DNA of 64,000 bases from AP-15 sp963772295 (GTDB taxonomy: Bacteria; Pseudomonadota; Alphaproteobacteria; ATCC43930; CGMCC-115725): positions 434,001 through 498,000 of the forward strand of contig CAVYWO010000020.1 of the NCBI GenBank assembly GCA_963772295.1, read 5' to 3'. The position numbers and the translations under genes were made by a program. Under the pieces are notes generated by a model. The model was not told the origin of the DNA and made no database searches. It saw only the letters and a list, made by a program, of their open reading frames with translations. Every line of letters begins with the position of its first letter. Positions within the stretch are counted from its first letter, which is position 1. Positions 16,952-25,501 of this stretch are shown here, piece by piece.

Positions 16952-17560
16952 ATGATCTTCGAGATGCGGACCTATCGGTTGCAGCCGGGATCGGTTCCCG
17001 AGGTCGAAAAGCGGTTCGGCGAAGTGCTGAGCGAACGCGTCAAGGTGTCGCCGCTCGGCGCCTTTTTTCATACCGAGGTCGGGCCGCTCAACCATATCAT
17101 TCATATCTGGCCCTACGACGACCTCCAGCACCGGACCCGCGTCCGCTCCCAGTCGATCCCGAACTGGCCGCCGAAGATCCAGGAATTTATCCTCGAGATG
17201 GAAAGCCGGATCTTCATCCCGGCGCCGTTCTCTCCGGCGTTCACGCACCGCCAGCTCGGCAACCTTTACGAGATCCGCCTCTACACGATGCTGCCCGGGT
17301 CGGCGCCGGCGGTTGTCGAGCGCTGGGCCGAGAAGATCGAGGGGCGGGTGAAATTGTCGCCGCTGGCCGCCGCCGGCCACACCGACCTCGGTCCGCTCAA
17401 CCAGTGGATCCACATCTGGCCCTACAAGGACGCCAACGAGCGCGCCCGCATCCGCGAGGAAGCTGTAAAGTCCGGCGTTTGGCCGCCGGGGACGCGCGGC
17501 GTGTTCGTCAAGCAGGAGAACATGCTGGTGGTGCCGGCGGCGTTCTCGCCGCTGCATTAG
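16952..17560 (+). CDS. NIPSNAP family protein, tandem domains
   Basis: A 202-residue protein made of two NIPSNAP-type ferredoxin-like (dimeric alpha/beta barrel) domains. Residues 1-100 begin MIFEMRTYRLQPGSVPEVEKRF and residues 101-202 begin YEIRLYTMLPGSAPAVVERW. Each repeat carries a matching PLNxxIHIWPY motif (near 51 and 152). Members are small, often act with neighbouring metabolic enzymes, and no reaction is assigned. A GGAGCGAAC site precedes the ATG. Its last codons lie inside a segment duplicated at 19850. Confidence 0.85.
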   Translation: MIFEMRTYRLQPGSVPEVEKRFGEVLSERVKVSPLGAFFHTEVGPLNHIIHIWPYDDLQHRTRVRSQSIPNWPPKIQEFILEMESRIFIPAPFSPAFTHRQLGNLYEIRLYTMLPGSAPAVVERWAEKIEGRVKLSPLAAAGHTDLGPLNQWIHIWPYKDANERARIREEAVKSGVWPPGTRGVFVKQENMLVVPAAFSPLH

Positions 17561-17575
17561 GCCCGCCGGTCACGG

Positions 17576-17698
17576 ATCCCGCGCCCGGTTCATCGGCTTG
17601 TCGTCGCCGAGCCAGACCCCGGCGACGAGATCGGCGGTGTAGCCGACGAACCAGGTGCCGCCGTAACCCTGCGTCGCTCCGGTTTTGCCCGCCGCCAC
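17576..17698 (-). pseudogene. Duplicated 3' fragment of the class A PBP gene
   Basis: On the minus strand this stretch reads AAGKTGATQGYGGTWFVGYTADLVAGVWLGDDKPMNRARDP, nearly the same as the KTG-box region of the full PBP at 20105-20220 (AAGKTGTTQDYRDAWFVGYTADLVAGVWLGNDDDEPMNR). The adjoining 17531-17583 also matches 19850-19903, so a block covering a NIPSNAP-type 3' end and the PBP tail is present twice. About 200 bp are missing inside this copy. It is non-functional. Confidence 0.8.
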
Positions 17699-17787
17699 CG
17701 CGCGGCGAGACCGCCTGGGCGCGGTTCGACCGTAAAATCGACACAACAAATCCAGAGGCTCGCGCCAGGCTAAGCATGGAGGGCGCG

Positions 17788-19818
17788 ATGGTTCGATGGT
17801 GGCACGCGGCGGCCGTTTTCGTGCTGCTCGGGCCGGCAAACGCAGCCGATCTCTCCCTCAAGCGGATCATGCTGTCGAGCGGCGGCGTCGGCTATTTCGA
17901 GTATGAAGCGACGGTCGACGGCAACGCGACCGTGAGCCTCGACGTGCCGATCGACCAGGTCGACGATATCCTGAAGAGCCTCGTCGTCTATGACGATAGC
18001 GGCACCGCCGGCGAGATCACTCTGCCGGGCCGAGAGCCGCTGACCCAAAGCTTTGTCGATCTTCCTTTCGACCGCGCAGCCCTCAACTCGGCGCCGGCGC
18101 TTCTCAACGCGCTGCAGGGCGCCGAGGTGCGGGTGACCGGCGCAAAGCCGATGAGCGGACGACTGTTGCGTGTCGTCGAGGAAACCGCGCGCGGTGCCGA
18201 CGGCCTCGCGATCGCCCGCAACCGGGTGACCCTGGTGACCGATGCCGGGATCGAGCAAGTCATCTTGGAAGATGTGAGCAGCATTGCCTTCGCCGATCCC
18301 GAACTGCAGAAGAAGGTTGTTGTCGCGCTGTCGCGGCTCGCCTCGCACCGCTCGGACGGCCGTCGGCAACTGGCGATTGAGAGCCACGGATCTGGCACAA
18401 GGCTGATCCGCGTCGGCTATGTCGTCGGCGTGCCCCTTTGGAAGGCCTCCTACCGGCTGAGCCTGCCGACCGATGGGCACTCGGGCCACACACGCCTTCA
18501 AGGCTGGGCGGTGCTCGAGAATTTCAGCGGTCAGGACTGGCACGATGTCGGTCTGACCTTGCTGTCGGGCAACCCCGTGACCTTTCGTCAGGCGCTGTTC
18601 GAGAGCTACTACGTCACGCGACCAAGTGTTCCGGTCGAAGTAGCGGGCCATGTCCTGCCGAAACCGGACACGGGCGGCATCGGAGGTGCGCTTATGGCCC
18701 GAGGCGCAGCACGTCCTTCGCCTGCTCCGCTACAGATGGGGCTGGCTCGCTCGGCCGCCGAAGCGGCACCGTTGCCAGCGCTACCTGCACCGGCGCCACC
18801 TCCACCGCCGGGCGCCCCGGCACGGATCGAAGCCGCCGAGACGGTCGAAAGTGTGACCCAGACCATTTTCACTCTGCCTTACAGGGTCTCGGTGACCGCT
18901 GGGCAGAGCCTCTTGCTGCCGATCCTCGATCGTGAGCTCCCGGCGGAGCGCATCGACTTCTATCAGCCATCGGCCGATCAGAGCCATCCGCTGGCGGCGA
19001 TCGCACTGACCAACGATGTGGAAACGGGGCTGCCGCCTGGCGTGCTGACGCTGTATGAGCAGACCGCGACGGCCGGAGCGGCCTATCTCGGCGATGCGCG
19101 GCTTGCCGCCTTCCCGCCCGGGGAGAAGCGGATGCTGAGTTATGCGGTTGACGCCAAGGTGACCGTCGATCGCAGCAGTGAGGAGCAGCAGCAGATCGTC
19201 AAGGCGGCCATCGCCCAAGGGGTGATGCGGTTGACCCGGCTCGCTCGCCAGATCACGACCTATCGGTTCAAGGCGGCGAGCGACGGCGAGCACCGCCTCG
19301 TGATCGAACATCCGCGGCTTGCCGGCTGGCGCCTTGCCGTCCCCGATGCGACGCGTGTCGAGCTCACCGCCGATGCCTACCGGATCCCTGTGACGTTCAC
19401 CGGGGACAAGCAGAGCAATCTTACGGTTACTTTGGCGCGCCCGCTCGAGGAGACGATCCGGCTTCTCGACCTCGCCGACGACAGCCTCGGCGTGCTGGTA
19501 GCGTCGAACGAACTCGAACCTGCCGTCAAGAAAGCGCTTGCAGAGCTGGCTTCGCGGCGCCGGGCGCTCGCCCAGCAGAACGCCGAGCTGGATAAGCTGA
19601 CGGAGCAGCGCCGCCAGCTTGTCGAGGACGAAAAGCGGTTGCGCGACAATCTCGCCGCGGTCGGACGCGATACGGCGCTCTACAAGCAGACCCTCGACAA
19701 GCTCGGAGAAAGCGAAGCCACGATCACCGCGCTATCAGCCGCCATCGTGAAGGCCGCTGCCGAAGTCGAGACCGCCAGAGGCCACCTGCAGGACTTCGTC
19801 TCCGCCCTCATCCTCTGA
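17788..19818 (+). CDS. Secreted DUF4139 domain-containing protein
   Basis: About 676 residues. MVRWWHAAAVFVLLGPANAA is a signal peptide, so it acts in the envelope. The N-terminal part has VGYFEYEATVDGNATVSLDVPIDQVDDILKSLVVYD, and the core (residues about 200-520) fits DUF4139 with SYRLSLP...LQGWAVLENFSGQDWHDVGLTLLSGNPVTF. A Pro/Ala-rich linker follows near 330. The C-terminal about 90 residues (LASRRRALAQQNAELDKLTEQRRQLVEDEKRLRDN...) form a coiled coil. I chose the ATG at 17788, preceded by GGAGGGCGCG; ATG 17776 is the alternative. It lies between two copies of the PBP 3' end. Function unknown. Confidence 0.8.
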   Translation: MVRWWHAAAVFVLLGPANAADLSLKRIMLSSGGVGYFEYEATVDGNATVSLDVPIDQVDDILKSLVVYDDSGTAGEITLPGREPLTQSFVDLPFDRAALNSAPALLNALQGAEVRVTGAKPMSGRLLRVVEETARGADGLAIARNRVTLVTDAGIEQVILEDVSSIAFADPELQKKVVVALSRLASHRSDGRRQLAIESHGSGTRLIRVGYVVGVPLWKASYRLSLPTDGHSGHTRLQGWAVLENFSGQDWHDVGLTLLSGNPVTFRQALFESYYVTRPSVPVEVAGHVLPKPDTGGIGGALMARGAARPSPAPLQMGLARSAAEAAPLPALPAPAPPPPPGAPARIEAAETVESVTQTIFTLPYRVSVTAGQSLLLPILDRELPAERIDFYQPSADQSHPLAAIALTNDVETGLPPGVLTLYEQTATAGAAYLGDARLAAFPPGEKRMLSYAVDAKVTVDRSSEEQQQIVKAAIAQGVMRLTRLARQITTYRFKAASDGEHRLVIEHPRLAGWRLAVPDATRVELTADAYRIPVTFTGDKQSNLTVTLARPLEETIRLLDLADDSLGVLVASNELEPAVKKALAELASRRRALAQQNAELDKLTEQRRQLVEDEKRLRDNLAAVGRDTALYKQTLDKLGESEATITALSAAIVKAAAEVETARGHLQDFVSALIL

Positions 19819-19888
19819 AGCTAACCGCCTTGTCGACCGCCGCGCTACGGTGCCGGCGGCGTTCTCGCCGCGGCATTAGGCCCGGCGG

Positions 19889-21862
19889 TCAAGGGTCCCG
19901 CGCCGCCCCGGAGACAACGGGCGCGGGGCGCGAGGCCCGGCCCAGGAGGTCCAGCAGGCGGTCGAACAATCCGCCCGACGACGCCGTGGCCGCCGTCGGC
20001 GGCTGCGGCGACGGCAGACCGGGCAGCGGCCTGATCGGCGTCGATTGTGTCGCCGCCAGCATGAAGCGTCGCCAGGCGAGCGCCGGCAAGGAGCCGCCGG
20101 TCACCCGGTTCATCGGCTCGTCGTCGTCGTTGCCGAGCCAGACCCCGGCGACGAGATCGGCGGTATAGCCGACGAACCAGGCGTCGCGGTAATCCTGCGT
20201 GGTCCCGGTTTTGCCCGCCGCCGGCCGCGGCAGGGCGGCGCCGACCCCGGTGCCGTGCCCGATCACGCCCTGCAGCATCTGGTTCATCGCACCGCAAAGC
20301 TGCGGGCTCATGACCCGCCCGGGACCGCTGCCGCTGCGGCGAAACAGGACTCGGCCGTCCTTGTCGCGGATCTCGGTGATGCCGTACGGCCAGACGCCAA
20401 CGCCGCCATTGGCGAACGGCGCATAGGCCGAGACCAATTCGAGCAGGTTTACCGCGCCGCTGCCGAGGGCGATGCTCGCGTCGGGCGACAGCGGCGAGGC
20501 GATGCCGAGCCGGTGGGCGGTCGCGACGACGTTGCCGACGCCGGCGCGCAGCGCCACTTGGACGGCGATCGTGTTGATCGACTGCGCCAGCGCCTCGGCC
20601 ACCGTCATGTCGCCCTGATAGCGGTTGGCATAGTCGCGCGGCTGCCAGCGGCCGACGCGGATCGGCGCGTCGACGAAATGGTCGGAGGGCTGCAATCCGG
20701 CTTCAAGCCCGGCCAAATAGACAAAAGGCTTGAACGCGGAGCCGGACTGGCGCTCGGCTTCGGTCGCCCGGTTGAACTGGCTCTGGTCGTAGTCGACGCC
20801 GCCGACCATCGCGCGGACCGCCCCGTCCGGCGACATCGCGACGAGCGCCGCCTCGCCCGCCGCCGCCGCTTTGCCGTAGCGCCGAAGCGTGTCGGCGACC
20901 GCCGCCTCCGCCGCGTTCTGCAGCCGCGGATCGAGCGTCGTCGCGACGGTCAGATCGCGGCCGCCGAGATCTTGTTGCTCGGCGAGCCGCGCGACGATCC
21001 AATCGGCGAAATAGTGGATGCCGGGCCGCGGAACGGCCACGGCATGAGCCGATTTGCCCTTCCTCGTCGCAGCCGCCGCCTCGGCCACAGTGATGAACCC
21101 GGCATCGACCATGTTGGCGAGCACCCGGCCGGCACGGGCCGCCGCCATCGCCCGGTCGCGGATCGGATTGAACCGGGTCGGCGCCTTCAACAACCCGGCA
21201 ATGACCGCACTTTCCCAAAGGTCGAGCCGCCGCGCCGACTTGCCGAAATAGCGCTGAGCCGCGGCGTCGACGCCATAGGCCCCGGCCCCGAGATAGACCC
21301 GGTTCAGGTAGATTTCGAGGATCTCGTCCTTGCTGAAGCGATGCTCCAGCCACAAGGCCAGCAAGGTTTCGCGAACTTTGCGCGCGAGATTGCGCGCCGG
21401 CGTCAGAAACAGGTTCCTGGCCAATTGTTGCGTGATCGTGCTGCCACCCTCGACGATGTGGCCGGCAGCGAGATCGGCGACGGCGGCGCGGACGAGCCCG
21501 ACGGGGTCGAGGCCGAAATGGCGGTAGAACCGCCGGTCCTCGGTCGCGATCACCGCTTCCGGCAGATAGCGCGGCATCTGGTGCAGGATCAGCGGCTGAC
21601 CGAACAGCTCGCCATAAGTTGCCAGCACCGTGCCGTCGGCAGCGAGGATGGTGACGCCTTGTCGCCGTGCGGTGCGGCCAAGCTCGCTGGTGTCGGGCAA
21701 GGTCAGCGCAAAATAGCCGAGGAGGCAGGAGCCGACGATCAGCATCCACAGGCCGATGAGCAGCATCAGCCTCGGCAACCCCGTCCGGCCGCGGCGGAGC
21801 GGGCGGCGGGAAGGCGGCCGAATGCGATTGGCAGGATCGAGACGCGATCGCGGCTCAGCCAA
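19889..21862 (-). CDS. Class A penicillin-binding protein (transglycosylase/transpeptidase)
   Basis: A 657-residue bifunctional peptidoglycan synthase. A basic N-terminus precedes one transmembrane helix (LMLLIGLWMLIVGSCLLGYFAL). The GT51 glycosyltransferase motifs are AVIATEDRRFYRHFGLDP near residue 105, GGSTITQQLARNLFL near 139, KEILEIYLNRVYLGAGAYGVDAAA (here starting KDEIL) and SAVIAGLLKAPTRFNP. The transpeptidase has the SGSAFKPF serine/lysine box near 365, SIN near 428 and KTGTTQ near 556. The first in-frame start is TTG at 21862. It is shorter than typical PBP1A and lacks the OB insert. Its 3' end exists in a second copy at 17.58 kb. Confidence 0.93.
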   Translation of the reverse strand: MAEPRSRLDPANRIRPPSRRPLRRGRTGLPRLMLLIGLWMLIVGSCLLGYFALTLPDTSELGRTARRQGVTILAADGTVLATYGELFGQPLILHQMPRYLPEAVIATEDRRFYRHFGLDPVGLVRAAVADLAAGHIVEGGSTITQQLARNLFLTPARNLARKVRETLLALWLEHRFSKDEILEIYLNRVYLGAGAYGVDAAAQRYFGKSARRLDLWESAVIAGLLKAPTRFNPIRDRAMAAARAGRVLANMVDAGFITVAEAAAATRKGKSAHAVAVPRPGIHYFADWIVARLAEQQDLGGRDLTVATTLDPRLQNAAEAAVADTLRRYGKAAAAGEAALVAMSPDGAVRAMVGGVDYDQSQFNRATEAERQSGSAFKPFVYLAGLEAGLQPSDHFVDAPIRVGRWQPRDYANRYQGDMTVAEALAQSINTIAVQVALRAGVGNVVATAHRLGIASPLSPDASIALGSGAVNLLELVSAYAPFANGGVGVWPYGITEIRDKDGRVLFRRSGSGPGRVMSPQLCGAMNQMLQGVIGHGTGVGAALPRPAAGKTGTTQDYRDAWFVGYTADLVAGVWLGNDDDEPMNRVTGGSLPALAWRRFMLAATQSTPIRPLPGLPSPQPPTAATASSGGLFDRLLDLLGRASRPAPVVSGAARDP

Positions 21863-22082
21863 TAGCGCTCGCCGATCCGGCTTCGACCATCCGGCCCCCC
21901 TCGCTACTGCCGCCGGTCTTCCCCTGCACCCGCCGGCATCATACGGCAGATTTATCGCCCCGGCCGGCCGCGGCCGGCGGGAACCATGCGCGTGTGCAGT
22001 GTTTTTAGGTCGTGATCAAGGGTAGAAATGCGGTGCACGAGCCTTGTGTCGTCGGACACGCGGCGGCAGCCGGAGCGGCGCG

Positions 22083-22562
22083 ATGGTCAACGGGGACGAT
22101 TCGATCGCGGACGAGAGCGAGAGACCGCACGGGCTCGAACGCGCCGCGGCGATCCTCGCCGAAATGGCCGAGGCCTTCGGCTCGGCGGTCGTCGCCTCGG
22201 TGGAAGAGCAAAGAATCGAGGCGGCCGAGCGGACGAAAGCCGTCGCCGCGGCGCTTCGCTGCGCGGCTCGGTCGCTCGACGAGTTGGACAGTCCGAGCCT
22301 CGCCGAACGTGCCGATCGCGCCGCCGATCGCATCGATGACGCGGCGCATTTCGTCCGCGAGCGAGATTGGCGCGACATCGCCGCCGAAACCGCTGCCTTC
22401 GCCCGGCGCCGGCCGGGGCTGTTCGGTCTCGCGGCCTTATCGCTGGGTTTTCTCGCCGGCCGCCTGCTGCTGCTGCCGGAGGATCGGGGCGGGCCCGCCG
22501 ACCGCGCGCCGACGGCCGAAGGCGGCGGCGAAGCCGCGGACCGCGTCGATCGCGATCAATGA
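22083..22562 (+). CDS. Small membrane-associated protein (YqjD/ElaB-like arrangement)
   Basis: A 159-residue protein with a long charged, Ala/Arg/Glu-rich helical region (residues 1-110), one C-terminal hydrophobic segment near 116-132 (RRRPGLFGLAALSLGFLAGRLLLL) and a charged tail. This is the layout of YqjD/ElaB-type tail-anchored proteins. I do not recognise the exact family. The stop overlaps the start of the next gene (ATGA). The ATG at 22083 is preferred over earlier in-frame codons because the upstream part is not helical. Confidence 0.65.
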   Translation: MVNGDDSIADESERPHGLERAAAILAEMAEAFGSAVVASVEEQRIEAAERTKAVAAALRCAARSLDELDSPSLAERADRAADRIDDAAHFVRERDWRDIAAETAAFARRRPGLFGLAALSLGFLAGRLLLLPEDRGGPADRAPTAEGGGEAADRVDRDQ

Positions 22563-22987
22563 TCGCCCCGGACGATCGGGCCGCCGCGACGGCCGGCCAA
22601 CCGCGCGAGGCCGAGCTGTCGACTGCGGCACTGTTGTCCGAGCTGGCCGATGCCGCCGGCCTGCTGCTGCGCCAGCAGCTGGCGCTGCTGAAGTTTGAGC
22701 TTGGTCAACAGCTTGCCAGCATCGGGTACGGCGCCGTTGCGCTCGCGGCCGGCGCCGTCATCGTGTTCAGCGGCTGGTGCGGCTTGCTCGCGGCGGCGAC
22801 CTTGGCGCTCTGCGCGATCGTCGCTCCATGGCTCGCCGCGCTGATCGTCGCGCTCGCCAGCCTCGCGCTGGGAGCGGGCCTTCTCTACTTCGCCAGGCGG
22901 CGGCTTGGCTCCGGCTCGTTTACGCTCCGCCGCACGGTTCGGTCGCTGCGTGAGGATGCCGAATGGATCAGGGATCGCATCCGGTGA
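22559..22987 (+). CDS. Phage-holin-superfamily/YqjE-like membrane protein
   Basis: A 142-residue protein. A short amphipathic stretch (ELSTAALLSELADAAGLLLRQQLALLKFEL) matches the opening of holin-superfamily III/YqjE proteins. Two transmembrane helices follow (residues about 52-75 and 82-107) with a basic C-terminal tail. It starts by a 4-base ATGA overlap with the preceding gene and overlaps the following one by 25 bp. The three probably form one membrane-associated unit. Despite the family name it is chromosomal and not a phage lysis gene. Confidence 0.75.
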   Translation: MIAPDDRAAATAGQPREAELSTAALLSELADAAGLLLRQQLALLKFELGQQLASIGYGAVALAAGAVIVFSGWCGLLAAATLALCAIVAPWLAALIVALASLALGAGLLYFARRRLGSGSFTLRRTVRSLREDAEWIRDRIR

Positions 22988-23583
22988 CCCCGGTCGGAGG
23001 GAGGGTGCCGGCGCCGCCGCCAGCCGAAGTCGACGGAGAGATCGAGCGAGAGATCGGTCGCACCCGGCGCCGGATCGATCGCACCCTCGATGCTTTGTCG
23101 CACAAGCTCGCCGCTCGTCGGCTGCTGCGAAGAGGATTGCGATCGGTCGGCGCAGAAGCGGCCGCGCGGCCGGACCTCGAGGCGCGCTTCCGCCCCGATC
23201 CGCTGGCGCTTGGCCTGATCGGGGCCGGGGTCGCCTGGCTCGTCGCGGAAAATGTCCAGCTCCTTCGCCTACGCAAGCGGGACGCCGGCACCGGCGCGAA
23301 ATCCGCGAGTTCGACCGTCGCCGGATTTTGCCGGAGAGGCGGCCGGGCGGCGGCAGATCTCATCAAGGGCAGTCCGCTGACTGCGGGTCTCTTCGGCCTC
23401 GCCGTCGGCGCCGCTGTCGCCGCATTGCTGCCGGCGACCCGGCGCGAGCAGCAATTGGTTGCCCGGGCGCGGGAGAATTTTTGGCGGCAGGCGGAGGCGC
23501 TCGGTCACCGGACGGCGGCACGAGTTCATAGTCCCGGCGAGGGTTCGGGCGCTGCGGCGGCCGACCGCGGCGCGAGGAAATGA
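22963..23583 (+). CDS. DUF3618 domain-containing protein
   Basis: A 206-residue protein. Residues 20-55 (VDGEIEREIGRTRRRIDRTLDALSHKL) are the DUF3618 signature. Two weak hydrophobic segments follow (DPLALGLIGAGVAWLVAEN near 85; SPLTAGLFGLAVGAAVAALLP near 144). DUF3618 commonly occurs with YqjE-type holin-superfamily proteins, as here. Function unknown, with a suspected role in envelope stability. Its 5' end overlaps the previous gene by 25 bp. Confidence 0.8.
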   Translation: MDQGSHPVTPVGGRVPAPPPAEVDGEIEREIGRTRRRIDRTLDALSHKLAARRLLRRGLRSVGAEAAARPDLEARFRPDPLALGLIGAGVAWLVAENVQLLRLRKRDAGTGAKSASSTVAGFCRRGGRAAADLIKGSPLTAGLFGLAVGAAVAALLPATRREQQLVARARENFWRQAEALGHRTAARVHSPGEGSGAAAADRGARK

Positions 23584-23659
23584 GATACTCGGTCCTGGTC
23601 CGCGCCGCGGTCGCGGGGTCGCCCCGAGGCTTTTCGGCATTTCGAGAGAGGAAACCATC

Positions 23660-24130
23660 ATGGCGGTCTCGAACGGCGTTCAGGGCGCGGTCGCGTTCGG
23701 TTTGAGCTTGGTTGTGGCGCTCGCGGCACGGCCGGCGGCGGCGCAGATGTCCAGCGATCCGGCCGAGATCAATGCCTGCCTGTGCCTTGAACAGGGGGTC
23801 GCAACAATGGCGCGGTCGATGGACGACAAGACTCGGACGCTGGCCGCGGTGCGGCAGCGTCTAGCCGATCTCGATGCCGAATTGGCGCGCGAGCGCCCGC
23901 TCGTCGACGTCAACAATCCGAGCTCGGTCGACCGGTACAAGGCGTTGCTCGACCGGCGCGACGCCGCCTATCGGGAATCGATCGGCCCGGTCGTGTCGGA
24001 GGTCGATCAGGCGATCGCCCGCTATGGTGCGCTGGTCGGGCAATATGACCGACAGTGCGCCCTCCATTCGTTCAATTCGGAAATCATGAACGAGATGCGC
24101 GCGCATCTCTCTTGCCCGCCGCAGCCATAA
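23660..24130 (+). CDS. Secreted hypothetical protein
   Basis: A 156-residue protein with a signal peptide (residues 1-28, ending AAAQ). A helical, charged mature part follows, with Cys residues near 39/41 (NACLCLEQG), at QCALHSF and in the terminal LSCPP. The helix MDDKTRTLAAVRQRLADLDAELARERP could form a coiled coil. A GAGAGGAAACC site precedes the ATG. The four cysteines suggest disulfides in the periplasm. I do not recognise a family with assigned function. Confidence 0.65.
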   Translation: MAVSNGVQGAVAFGLSLVVALAARPAAAQMSSDPAEINACLCLEQGVATMARSMDDKTRTLAAVRQRLADLDAELARERPLVDVNNPSSVDRYKALLDRRDAAYRESIGPVVSEVDQAIARYGALVGQYDRQCALHSFNSEIMNEMRAHLSCPPQP

Positions 24131-24535
24131 GAGCCCGCCGGCCGTTCGGCCGGCCTCCCCGAAAAGAGCGAAGCGGCGGGCGAGGCCGAGATCGGAAAGA
24201 GCGATCTTGCCGCCGGCGTCCAGACTGGGCTTGTCAAGACCCGGGGTTCTGGTCCAGACTTCGCGTGGTTCAGCGAAATTGGGGTGCCACCACCGAGCAG
24301 GCCGTGGAAACCCTGCTGTCGTCCCGGGGCGGTCCTTCAGAGTCCTGTCCCGGCGAAGACCGGGAACCGGGCCCGGAATGCGGGAACACAGGTCAAGCCA
24401 TCGATTGCGCGTGGCCGTGTTCATGGGTTTCGGGTTCGCGGACGAAGTTTTTCGCAGCCTGCTTATGCCAGGGCACGGCAGCGGACACCAAGGGGGCGGC
24501 GATAATGGGTCGCGATCTCCGACAGATGGTCGAGA
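24131..24535. other. Non-coding gap with REP/MITE-like repeat
   Basis: No credible gene. A palindrome (TCCTGTCCCGGCGAAGACCGGGA near 24338-24360) is followed by a stretch (about 24385-24465) that aligns with the right half of the MITE-like element at 37440-37533. Shared words include CAAGCCAT.GATT and GTGTTCATGG.TT.CGG.TTCGCGG, and a terminal GTTTTTCGCAGCCTGCT. The promoter of the downstream SPFH operon should lie here but is not obvious. Confidence 0.55.
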
Positions 24536-25459
24536 GTGCGTAAGCTCGCGTGGATCGTGCCAGTCGGGTTGGTGGTCGCCCTCGGCAAGCTGTGCTTCTT
24601 CAGCGTCGACAGCGCGGAATACGATATCGTCACGGATTTCGGCAAGCCGACGCAGGTCATCACGACGCCGGGACTTCACGTCAAATATCCTTATCAGAGT
24701 GTCCGCATCTTCGATCATCGCCTGTTTGTCTACCCGTCCCCGGCGAGCGAATTCCTGACGCTTGAAAAGACCCCCGTCGTCGCCGCCGCCACCGTATTGT
24801 GGCGTGTTGCCGATCCCAAAAAATTTTTCGAAACGGTCTTCGACAAGACCGGCGCCGAGTCGCGGCTTGGCGACATCGTCTTTGCCGAACTCGGCGCGGC
24901 GGTCGGCCGCAATCCTCTGACCGCGTTCGTTTCGCTCGACGCGGCTGCCTACCGGGGCGACAGGATTGTCGGCGAGATCGCGCAGCGATGCCGCGCCACA
25001 GCACTGCGGGATTATGGCATCGAGGTAGTCGACGTGCAGCTGCGCGGTTTCGACTTCCCGGACCAGAATCGGCTGCGGCTCTACGCCAGGATGAAATCCG
25101 AACGCGGCCGGATCAGCATGCAGTATCGGTCGGAGGGCGAGGAGGAGGGGCTGAAGGTGCGGGCGGCGGCCGAGGAGGAAAAGGCGCGCATTCTCGGCAA
25201 GGCCGTCGAGGCTTCGCAGCAGAGCCGTGGCGAAGGCGAGGCGGAAGCCGCGCGACTCTATGGAGAAGCGCTGACCCGGGCGCCCGATTTCTACGCCTTC
25301 CAGCGCGCCATGGAATCGTCTCGGAGCCTTGCCGGAAAAGGCACGATGGTCCTGCCCGCCAACTCGCCGCTCTTCGGAGTGCTCTTCGACCGCGACTATT
25401 TTAACGCAGACGCCGCCGAGGACAACGGCGGCATTCACGGGGAGGCGCCGCATAAGTAG
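24536..25459 (+). CDS. SPFH/Band 7 domain protein (HflC-like)
   Basis: A 307-residue membrane protein: a single N-terminal transmembrane helix (residues 4-22), then the SPFH domain (AEYDIVTDFGKPTQVITTPGLHVKYPYQSVRIFDHR through VVDVQLRGFDFPDQNR). A Glu/Ala/Arg-rich coiled coil (SEGEEEGLKVRAAAEEEKARILGKAVEASQQSRGEGEAEAARLYGEAL) and a short tail follow. This is the HflC architecture; HflC regulates FtsH protease and SPFH proteins form membrane rings. Start is GTG at 24536, just before RKLAW. It heads a run of SPFH genes reaching 30808, though no ftsH is in view. Confidence 0.87.
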   Translation: MRKLAWIVPVGLVVALGKLCFFSVDSAEYDIVTDFGKPTQVITTPGLHVKYPYQSVRIFDHRLFVYPSPASEFLTLEKTPVVAAATVLWRVADPKKFFETVFDKTGAESRLGDIVFAELGAAVGRNPLTAFVSLDAAAYRGDRIVGEIAQRCRATALRDYGIEVVDVQLRGFDFPDQNRLRLYARMKSERGRISMQYRSEGEEEGLKVRAAAEEEKARILGKAVEASQQSRGEGEAEAARLYGEALTRAPDFYAFQRAMESSRSLAGKGTMVLPANSPLFGVLFDRDYFNADAAEDNGGIHGEAPHK

Positions 25460-25501
25460 CATCCAGGAGAAGGCAAAACATATAGCGCTCAACATCGTGC
25501 A

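Noticed and set aside
17404..17787. N-terminal extension of the DUF4139 frame (804 codons from 17404)
   Set aside because: The extension overlaps the NIPSNAP gene and the PBP fragment in other frames; a signal peptide with a GGAGG site starts at 17788.
22559..22987. Phage holin
   Set aside because: Holin-superfamily resemblance only; it lies between YqjD-like and DUF3618 genes, a known chromosomal membrane-protein context.
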